Below, in pieces: positions 41,051 to 46,950 of a stretch of DNA of 46,950 bases. The DNA is taken from contig ONPN01000019.1 of NCBI GenBank assembly GCA_900319695.1, positions 1 to 46,950 on the forward strand, given 5' to 3'. A program made the translations under genes and the position numbers. Under the pieces are notes generated by a model that made no database searches, was not told the origin of the DNA, and saw only the letters and a list, made by a program, of their open reading frames with translations. Within the stretch, counting starts at the first letter, position 1; every line of letters begins with the position of its first letter. This DNA is from an uncultured Eubacteriales bacterium (lineage in GTDB: Bacteria; Bacillota; Clostridia; Oscillospirales; Oscillospiraceae).

Positions 41051-41905
41051 TCAGGCGAGAGCGTCATAGGTGATCTTGCCGTCCTCAATGCTCAGGAAGA
41101 TGAGCTCCTGATCCGCATCGGTGAACTGCAGGGTGAGCGGCGTATCCTTTAGACCGAGAATGGAAAGGGCACGGACATAGAGCTCATAAGTGTCGATCTT
41201 GTCCTGACGCACGGCGTCCCAGTTTTTCACATTCTTGATGTTGTCAGCGTTGACATTCTCTTCCCACATGTTGACGTTGATGCTGCCGTCATCGAAGTAG
41301 CTCACGTGTTTGTCGGGGCCCCATGTGCTGTTGAGATCCGCGTCCATCATCAGGGCGAGGTCTCTGACTTCCAGCGTGTGGGGCTGGATCGTGCACATGA
41401 CGAGAGAGGCAAGGGAGTAAACCTCGGGGTCGGAGACGTCTTCAAAGACAAACTCCAGCGCGCTGCCGTCGTCGACCAGGATGACAACGGAGAGGCAGCC
41501 TTCGTCCTTCAGCTCATAGACCAGCGCGTCAAAGCCGTTGATCCAGTAAAAACCGTCGCTCTCAGCGCCGCGCTCGGTGACATAGTCTTCCACGTCCTCC
41601 AGTTCCATGCCCTCTACGAGAGCGACTGCATTGACCTCGATAGTGGCTGCGCCGTCCTCACTTGCAAAAATACAGTAGCAATTGTCGGGGAGATCCGTCT
41701 GTGCGGTCAGCATATCCGGAATCCAAAGATCCAGGTTGATATCGCCGACCTGGTAAAAATTGCCGGTCAGTTCGGCCTTCTCAATCAGTCGCTGGGCAGT
41801 GATCCAGCTGAGGGTTCTGGCGCCCTCGTCTTCGTCGGCCATCGCGGCTGCCGGGAGGGTGAACAGCATGGTCAGAACAAGAATGGCTGCGAGTATTTTT
41901 TTCAT
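41051..41905 (-). CDS. Exported protein of unknown function
   Basis: The 284-residue protein has a clear signal peptide (KKILAAILVLTMLFTLPAAAMA). The mature part is acidic. It contains INLDLWIPDMLTAQTDLP, which resembles the IELWIPMEF start of the first domain of the TlpA-like protein at 36788, and YCIFASEDGAATIEVNAV and GFDALVYEL. I do not recognise a function. A GGAG lies seven bases before the ATG at 41905. It has its own promoter and terminator. Confidence 0.78.
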   Translation of the reverse strand: MKKILAAILVLTMLFTLPAAAMADEDEGARTLSWITAQRLIEKAELTGNFYQVGDINLDLWIPDMLTAQTDLPDNCYCIFASEDGAATIEVNAVALVEGMELEDVEDYVTERGAESDGFYWINGFDALVYELKDEGCLSVVILVDDGSALEFVFEDVSDPEVYSLASLVMCTIQPHTLEVRDLALMMDADLNSTWGPDKHVSYFDDGSINVNMWEENVNADNIKNVKNWDAVRQDKIDTYELYVRALSILGLKDTPLTLQFTDADQELIFLSIEDGKITYDALA

Positions 41906-41963
41906 GTGCTTTCTCCTTTGCAATATTTTTTAACGTTGAGCTTTATATGTGCGTCCGCATAAA

Positions 41964-41992
41964 AATATAACACATTCTTTTAATAAGTACAA
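41964..41992 (-). promoter_or_regulatory. Promoter for the exported protein gene
   Basis: On the minus strand TTGTAC (41992-41987) and TATATT (41969-41964) are 17 bases apart, with extended TG (TG-T-TATATT). Confidence 0.75.
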
Positions 41993-42050
41993 GGCTCATC
42001 GGGAGATTCTCCATTCTGTATATACCCCCTAAAAAGGCAGGAATAAAGGC

Positions 42051-42079
42051 TTGCATCCTTTTCTGCCTCGTGTTAAAAT
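42051..42079 (+). promoter_or_regulatory. Promoter for the HD-GYP gene
   Basis: TTGCAT (42051-42056) and TAAAAT (42074-42079) are 17 bases apart, with extended TG (TG-T-TAAAAT). Confidence 0.75.
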
Positions 42080-42139
42080 TCAAAAAATATTGTCGCACGA
42101 AGAAAGCTGCCCGGTTTATCAGACAGAGGAGGATGCCCG

Positions 42140-44542
42140 TTGGAGTTTTTGAAAGCGCATCAGTTGAACATTATGCTGTATATGAGCGGAATTTGCGGCG
42201 TCCTGGTGGTACTGACCCTGATGACAAAGACGCTGCCGCAAAAGCGCAGGCACATTCTTGCGCGGTTTGAAGCGGCCGCCATGTTTCTTCTGATATTCGA
42301 CCGCTATGCTTATCTTTACCGGGGCGACGGGAGTGCGGTCGGCTTCTGGATGGTTCGGGTCAGTAATTTCATGGTATTTTTCCTGTCGCTCTATATCATC
42401 CACGCCATCACGCTGTATCTGTTTGACCTGTTCAGGGAGAAAAAGGTCAGCGCTGCTCTGCCGAAACGACTGTATGTCTGTGAAGGATTGTATGCCGTCG
42501 GGGCTGCCTTGCTTGTCGTTTCTCAGTTTACCGGCTTGTATTATACCTTTGACGCGAACAATACGTATCAGCGTGCGCCCGGCTACACCATCTGTTTTTG
42601 TATACCGCTGCTGATGATGCTGATACAGGTCTCTCTCATGCTGCAGTATCGGAAGGAGCTTGGACACCGGATCGTCTTTCCTCTGCTTCTGAATACCATC
42701 GTTCCCGTTTTCGCATCGCTCCTTCAGCTCCTGGCCTACGGCCTGTCTCTTACCAACATGACAATTGTCGGTATGGCGATTCTCCTTTACCTGTTTGTGT
42801 TGACCAATCTGAACGAAACGGCGGAGCAGGCGAAAAATCTTGAAATTGAGTTTTACAAAAAAGAAAAAGAGAACGAGCACGACATGTTTGAGCAGACGGC
42901 GGAGGCCTTGGCCAGCGCCATCGATGCAAAGGACAAGTATACGCACGGCCATTCCAAGCGTGTTGCGGCGTATGCCCAGCAAATTGCGCGCGAGGCGGGA
43001 AAGACAGAGGAAGAGTGCGAGAATATCTATTTTGCCGCGCTTCTGCACGATGTGGGCAAAATCGGCGTCGACGAGAGTATTATCAGCAAGGACGGCAAAC
43101 TGACCGACGAGGAATTTGCGCAGATCAAAAAGCATCCCCTGTACGGCGATCAGATCCTCTCCCAGATTCAAAAGCTGCCCTATCTGAGCATCGGCGCGCG
43201 ATACCACCATGAACGCTATGACGGCAAAGGCTATCCGGACCGGCTGAAAGGAGAGGACATTCCCGAAATAGCCCGCATCATAGGCGTGGCGGACGCCTAC
43301 GACGCGATGACCTCCAAGCGCAGCTACCGGGATCCGATCCCCCAGGATCAGGTTCGGGAAGAACTGGTCAAAGGGATGGGCACGCAGTTTGATCCTCAGT
43401 TTGCCAGGATCATGCTGCACCTGATAGACCTGGACACCGGATACCACATGCAGGAGAGGACAACGGGCGATGACTCGGTGTTCAAGACCAGCCTGGACTG
43501 CGAGAGCGTTGGCCGCGAGTGCTCCGTCGGCATCCCGGTTTTTGACCAGCTTATGCGTATACGTCTCTACAGCAAACCGATGGACGGGTTTGGAAAAGAC
43601 AGCCTGCCGTCATTGATTCTGTTCGACTCTCTGGACGGGAGAATCCACGATACGGATGAAAAAAAGAAGAATCTGCTGTATCTCGAGTACGGCAGAATCT
43701 GCTTTGACGGCCATACAGTTTGCGCAGATGCCCGCAGGATGGAGTCGAAAACTTCGGCGCGGGCGCTGCCCCCGGCCGGGAGCGGCGAGACGGAGATGCC
43801 CGCAAATGTGGTTCGCTATGATATTGAGGCTGTGCGCTGCAACGATCATATACAGGTGAAGATTTCCGATGCGAAAGCGACTCGTCAGATCATCACGGCG
43901 CTCCCGGACAGCACGCGCTTCTGCTATCTCTCCATTACCGGTGAGCACTGCCTTATCAGGGGGATTCGCGTGGAGCGTGATGAAGCAAAGATCGGCCCGG
44001 ACGCGATTCCCCGCATCGCGGAAGAAATCAGCTACATCCGCGACTGCCCGCAGGGGGACATTCCCAACGTGCAGATCGACCGCTGGCGCTCGGCGGCGAG
44101 CGAAGGCATTCCAATTTCGAGAGAGCTGAAGCTGCGCTTTCATGCCGCAAGTCTTCCCATGGCACGGCTTGTCTGGCATTGCCCGTTTGTCTGTGTGTTT
44201 TCGTCGAAGGATGGAAGGGTTGACGGGGAGGCTTTCAGGGAATTCGTCCTGGTCCGTCTGGACGGCGAAAACTGGGAGTCGAACGCAGAGACGGAGAACA
44301 ACGTCCTCATTAACCGGACGGCGGCGTTTCCGGGCTGGAACGAATGGAAGGCGGCGTTCAAAAAGGGCGTTGATTGTGAGGTATCCATCCATCGAGAAGG
44401 AAATCAGATCACGGTAGTCACGGAAAACCTCGGCGTTGCGATCAAGTGTATCACGACAATTCACGATGAAGACCAGGACGTCTATGCCGCGTTGACCGGG
44501 GACGAATGCGCCATTACGGATATTCACGTTGAGGCGGAATAA
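42140..44542 (+). CDS. Seven-helix membrane HD-GYP protein with duplicated C-terminal beta module
   Basis: The 800-residue protein is predicted to hydrolyse c-di-GMP. It starts at a TTG seven bases after GAGGAGG; an ATG at 42132 is out of frame. Seven transmembrane helices (about 9-225) are followed by a coiled segment and an HD-GYP domain: HSKRVAAYA, LLHDVGKIG (H303-D304), ARYHHERYDGKGYPDRLKGEDIP, and ADAYDAMTSKRSYR. Residues about 455-800 add two copies of a beta-rich module, one ending YLSITGEHCLIRGIRVE and the other YAALTGDECAITDIHVE. The module lies on the cytosolic side and resembles nothing I can name. It could bind a ligand or partner. Confidence 0.88.
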   Translation: MEFLKAHQLNIMLYMSGICGVLVVLTLMTKTLPQKRRHILARFEAAAMFLLIFDRYAYLYRGDGSAVGFWMVRVSNFMVFFLSLYIIHAITLYLFDLFREKKVSAALPKRLYVCEGLYAVGAALLVVSQFTGLYYTFDANNTYQRAPGYTICFCIPLLMMLIQVSLMLQYRKELGHRIVFPLLLNTIVPVFASLLQLLAYGLSLTNMTIVGMAILLYLFVLTNLNETAEQAKNLEIEFYKKEKENEHDMFEQTAEALASAIDAKDKYTHGHSKRVAAYAQQIAREAGKTEEECENIYFAALLHDVGKIGVDESIISKDGKLTDEEFAQIKKHPLYGDQILSQIQKLPYLSIGARYHHERYDGKGYPDRLKGEDIPEIARIIGVADAYDAMTSKRSYRDPIPQDQVREELVKGMGTQFDPQFARIMLHLIDLDTGYHMQERTTGDDSVFKTSLDCESVGRECSVGIPVFDQLMRIRLYSKPMDGFGKDSLPSLILFDSLDGRIHDTDEKKKNLLYLEYGRICFDGHTVCADARRMESKTSARALPPAGSGETEMPANVVRYDIEAVRCNDHIQVKISDAKATRQIITALPDSTRFCYLSITGEHCLIRGIRVERDEAKIGPDAIPRIAEEISYIRDCPQGDIPNVQIDRWRSAASEGIPISRELKLRFHAASLPMARLVWHCPFVCVFSSKDGRVDGEAFREFVLVRLDGENWESNAETENNVLINRTAAFPGWNEWKAAFKKGVDCEVSIHREGNQITVVTENLGVAIKCITTIHDEDQDVYAALTGDECAITDIHVEAE

Positions 44543-44589
44543 ACGATCGCGTCATATGCGGCTATAGTCTTCCTTTTGCATGGCTCTTG

Positions 44590-44598
44590 TGATACAAT
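44590..44598 (+). promoter_or_regulatory. Extended -10 for the L,D-transpeptidase leader
   Basis: TG-A-TACAAT (44590-44598), with a weak TTCCTT 17 bases upstream. The predicted leader to the ATG at 44754 is about 150 bases. Confidence 0.6.
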
Positions 44599-44604
44599 AA
44601 AAAA

Positions 44605-44753
44605 GAGCACGGCAAAGTCTCGCAGGCTTTTGAGATAATAAGGAAAGTGCCGCTGCTTGGCAATCGTGCGGTCATCGCAACTGTACGATTGTTGACTTAC
44701 GGTTGACGCGCATCAGGCCGTATGATTCAAAACAAAACCGGAGGAGGAGACAA
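44605..44753 (+). promoter_or_regulatory. Structured 5' leader of the L,D-transpeptidase gene
   Basis: The leader carries a 9-bp hairpin CAATCGTGC (44661-44669) with GTACGATTG (44683-44691). GCACGGCA at 44607-44614 could instead pair with either TGCCGC at 44648 or the CGTGC of that hairpin. The pairings exclude each other, as in a switch. I checked the c-di-GMP (GEMM) and ydaO patterns and neither fits. Function is unproven. Confidence 0.35.
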
Positions 44754-45881
44754 ATGAAAAAAATCATCGCAGTTCTTCTCGGCGCGGTTCTGCTTCTCAG
44801 CGTCGGCACCATGAGCGCCGCGGCGGAGGACGGCCTTGCCGATCAGATCGAAGATAAGCTGCACGCTTCGATCCAGCGGGAAGAGGATTCTCCCGAGTGG
44901 ATCACCGCGCTTCCTTCTGCGCAGGACGAGAGCATCACCCAGCTCTTTGTCGTGGCAGGCCTGGGGGCAGACAAAACCACGGCCACGATCTCCATGCACG
45001 AGCGGGATGAAAACGGCGCCTGGAAGCAGATCCTTTCCACGCCCGGTTTTGTCGGCAAGCGGGGCCTGTGCCCGGACGCCGAACACGCCGAAGGCTGTGC
45101 GCAGACGCCGATTGGCGTTTACCGCTTCAACAAAGCCTTTGGCATCGCGCCCGATCCCGGCTGCGCCATCCCCTATACCCAGGTCACGGATGACATCTGG
45201 TGGTCCGGCGACCAGCGCGAGGGCATGCGCTATAACGAGATGGTGGATATCAAGGAGTATCCGGAGCTTGCCAAGGACGACAGCGAGCATATCGTCGATT
45301 ATGAGTATCAGTACCAGTACTGCCTCAACATCAGCTTTAACGAAGAGGGTACGCCGGGCAGAGGCTCCGCCATTTTCCTGCACTGCTTCGGCCCGCTCAA
45401 GCCCTATACGGGCGGCTGTGTGGCCATGCCGGAGAACATCATGAAGCTCGTCATGCAGAGGGTCAAACCCGAATGTGTGGTCGTCATCGACACCCTGGAG
45501 CATTTGAGCCCGGCAACCTGGAAGGCATGGGGCTTTGAGCCGACCGTTGCAATCGACTGCGGCGACTCCAAACTCTATACGCAGGCGGAGCTGGAAGCCG
45601 CCGTTGAAAAGATCAAGACAGAATTTGCCGCCTGGGAGGGCTGCGAGCTGCATAGCATCCGCTACGCCGGAGACGAGAGCTGCACGGAAGAAAATCTCAA
45701 GTGGATGAACGAGCTCAACACGGACGGAAACTACACGCAGGTCGCGGAATTTCTGATGGACTTCCATTCTCCCGTGGAACAGATCGGAGCCTGGGAGGCC
45801 GACAGGGAATACACGGACTACCAGTGGTGGCTCGCCCGCAGCGCGGACGGCGGCTGGGATATTTTGACCTTCGGTTATTAA
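44754..45881 (+). CDS. Exported L,D-transpeptidase (YkuD family)
   Basis: The 375-residue wall enzyme has a signal peptide (KKIIAVLLGAVLLLSVGTMSAAA) and the YkuD catalytic region AIFLHCFGPLKPYTGGCVAMP, with H210 and C222 as the catalytic pair. It also has KRGLCPDAEHAEGCAQTPIGVYRF upstream. L,D-transpeptidases cross-link diaminopimelate residues or attach proteins to peptidoglycan. The C-terminal portion after about residue 260 is not recognised. The ATG at 44754 follows GGAGGAGG. It precedes the exported nucleosidase gene. Confidence 0.88.
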   Translation: MKKIIAVLLGAVLLLSVGTMSAAAEDGLADQIEDKLHASIQREEDSPEWITALPSAQDESITQLFVVAGLGADKTTATISMHERDENGAWKQILSTPGFVGKRGLCPDAEHAEGCAQTPIGVYRFNKAFGIAPDPGCAIPYTQVTDDIWWSGDQREGMRYNEMVDIKEYPELAKDDSEHIVDYEYQYQYCLNISFNEEGTPGRGSAIFLHCFGPLKPYTGGCVAMPENIMKLVMQRVKPECVVVIDTLEHLSPATWKAWGFEPTVAIDCGDSKLYTQAELEAAVEKIKTEFAAWEGCELHSIRYAGDESCTEENLKWMNELNTDGNYTQVAEFLMDFHSPVEQIGAWEADREYTDYQWWLARSADGGWDILTFGY

Positions 45882-45950
45882 ATCCCCTAAGCACTGTAAA
45901 TGAATATGTTTTTACTGTGCATAAATACGACCATATAGGGGGGAAAACAT

Positions 45951-46739
45951 ATGAAAAGAAAACTGAGTCTTGCGGCGGCTGCTGTCCTGCTGCTGATGCT
46001 TGTGTCCGCATCTGTCTGCTTTGCGGAAACTGGCGTGAAGGAAACGGTCAAAACCGGTATCATCGGTGCCATGGATGAGGAAGTCGATTCTCTGAAGGAG
46101 GCACTGGAGGAGAAAGAAACCACTATCATCGCGGGCATGGAGTTCTGCGAAGGCAAGCTCGACGGCGCAGATGTGGTTGTTGTGAAATGCAGCGTGGGCA
46201 AGGTGAATGCCGCGGCTTGCACCCAGATCCTGATTGACCGCTTTGGAGTCGATCGAATCATCAATACCGGCGTGGCCGGCTCTCTTGACGCCGCCATTGA
46301 TATTGGGGATATCGTTGTATCCACTGAGGCTGTGCAGCATGATATGGATGTGACACCACTGGGATATGCACGCGGCGAGATCCCATACTGTGAGAAGTCG
46401 GTATTCCCCGCAGACGAAGAAATGCGGGCGAGTGCGGTGGAAGCCGTCAAGGCCGCTGCGCCGGAGGTTCATGCTTTTGAAGGCCGCGTGTGCAGCGGCG
46501 ATCAGTTCATCGCCTCCCATGAGCAGAAGGAGTATATTCTTTCCACTGTCGGCGGTCTGTGCTGCGAAATGGAAGGGGCCGCGATTGCGCAGGTCTGCAG
46601 TCTGAATGGGACGCCCTTTGTGATCATCCGCGCAATCTCGGATAAGGCGGATGACTCGGAAGAGATGTCCTATGTCGAGTTTGTACAGGCTGCCGCAGAA
46701 AACTGCGCCGCGATAACGCGGTATATGATTGCCCATTGA
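45951..46739 (+). CDS. Exported 5'-methylthioadenosine/S-adenosylhomocysteine nucleosidase-like protein
   Basis: The 262-residue protein has an export signal (KRKLSLAAAAVLLLMLVSASVCFA) before an otherwise standard MTAN fold. The catalytic residues match E. coli MTAN: the Glu in GIIGAMDEEV, the Glu in CCEMEGAAIAQVC, and the Asp in IIRAISDKAD. The substrate loop is GDQFIAS. The usual enzyme is cytosolic and cleaves MTA and SAH, so export is unusual. A GGGGGG lies before the ATG. It follows the exported L,D-transpeptidase by 69 bases. The name mtnN is not given because the location suggests a different role. Confidence 0.85.
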   Translation: MKRKLSLAAAAVLLLMLVSASVCFAETGVKETVKTGIIGAMDEEVDSLKEALEEKETTIIAGMEFCEGKLDGADVVVVKCSVGKVNAAACTQILIDRFGVDRIINTGVAGSLDAAIDIGDIVVSTEAVQHDMDVTPLGYARGEIPYCEKSVFPADEEMRASAVEAVKAAAPEVHAFEGRVCSGDQFIASHEQKEYILSTVGGLCCEMEGAAIAQVCSLNGTPFVIIRAISDKADDSEEMSYVEFVQAAAENCAAITRYMIAH

Positions 46740-46755
46740 TAACGGAATAAAAAGT

Positions 46756-46799
46756 CCAGCCCATCGCTGTTTAACAGGCAGAAATGGGCTGGTTTTTAT
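46756..46799 (+). terminator. Rho-independent terminator after the nucleosidase gene
   Basis: CCAGCCCAT (46756-46764) pairs with ATGGGCTGG (46784-46792), and TTTTTATTT follows. The stem is 9 bp with a 19-base loop. Confidence 0.88.
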
Positions 46800-46836
46800 T
46801 TGGCAGCGGGATTATTGATAAGCAAGCGCGGACTAA

Positions 46837-46856
46837 TACTGTTTTTCGTTAAAACG
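46837..46856 (+). repeat. Partial second copy of the 29.6-kb palindrome block
   Basis: The 20 bases TACTGTTTTTCGTTAAAACG match 29589-29608 exactly; the flanking sequence then differs. The last 94 bases of the window hold nothing else that I recognise. Confidence 0.75.
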
Positions 46857-46950
46857 TAAGCGCACAATTAGCACCCGCCTACCAAGTGACCCATATTTAT
46901 GAGACAATATCCGGAGAACTCGAGAAACTGCCGGTGAGTTTTTCGAGAAA

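Noticed and set aside
42132-42270. ATG at 42132 as the HD-GYP start
   Set aside because: It lies in another frame that stops after about 45 codons; the TTG at 42140 has the proper spacing from GAGGAGG.
44605-44700. c-di-GMP-I (GEMM) or ydaO riboswitch
   Set aside because: GCACGGCAAAG resembles the start of GEMM, but the conserved GGACGCAAAGCC half is missing; ydaO motifs are absent.
46857-46950. A gene in the last 94 bases
   Set aside because: No start with SD and no recognisable coding pattern; too short to support.

Overview
The window looks like chromosome from a GC-rich, endospore-forming Gram-positive bacterium, probably a gut-type Clostridia of the Oscillospiraceae sort. This is inferred from gene content: dipicolinate synthase dpaA/dpaB, spoIID, a yggS-sepF-divIVA-ileS-lspA-rluD division block, mutS/mutL with miaA, miaB and hfq, a LysM M14 endopeptidase, an acyl-ACP thioesterase, and strong GGAGG ribosome binding sites. 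Genes are tightly packed and mostly in small operons. No rRNA, tRNA, CRISPR array, transposase or phage gene was seen.

Layout. 0-0.6 kb: 3' end of a Clp ATPase that lacks its sensor-2 segment. 0.7-3.3 kb: an exported sugar-type binding protein overlapping a membrane diguanylate cyclase. 3.6-8.6 kb: acyl-ACP thioesterase, M14 peptidase, a degenerate polysaccharide deacetylase, an acyltransferase and a small membrane protein. 8.6-15.7 kb: the division/translation block, all on the minus strand. 16-24.9 kb: hfq-miaA-mutL on minus and miaB, mutS on plus, with two S23-type four-helix-bundle genes. 24.9-29.6 kb: CPBP protease, TrmO, dpaAB, thyA-folA. 29.7-36.8 kb: mutY, a membrane protein, spoIID, an Fe-S aldo/keto reductase, an F420-ligase homologue, a phosphoesterase and GtrA. 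36.8-42 kb: TlpA-like thioredoxin, SPL-type radical SAM protein, nitroreductase and secreted proteins. 42.1-46.7 kb: a 7TM HD-GYP protein, an exported L,D-transpeptidase and an exported MTA/SAH nucleosidase.

The most unusual layer is a family of intergenic elements at nine loci between 4.3 and 36.4 kb. A typical copy has terminal inverted arrays of GAGTGTGGAGTT-like units, then two small hairpins whose paired bases covary between copies, then a central loop. In solo copies the loop is short or carries about 70 bp of non-coding DNA. In one locus (21.7-22.2 kb) it holds an S23-family gene. At a second locus (19.8-20.2 kb) an S23 gene sits directly between the terminal arrays. These two genes lie immediately upstream of mutS and mutL. 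I read this as a candidate mobile or RNA-based element family: S23-bearing units plus gene-less derivatives, similar in layout to the S23-encoding intervening sequences of 23S rRNA but here in intergenic DNA. Several copies also supply the last codons and stop of the neighbouring gene.

Functional themes are c-di-GMP signalling (a GGDEF protein near the start, HD-GYP near the end), cell envelope and spore peptidoglycan remodelling, tRNA position-37 modification (MiaA, MiaB, TrmO) beside DNA repair (MutS, MutL, MutY), and folate/thymidylate synthesis. Several promoters share an extended -10 (TGnTANAAT).
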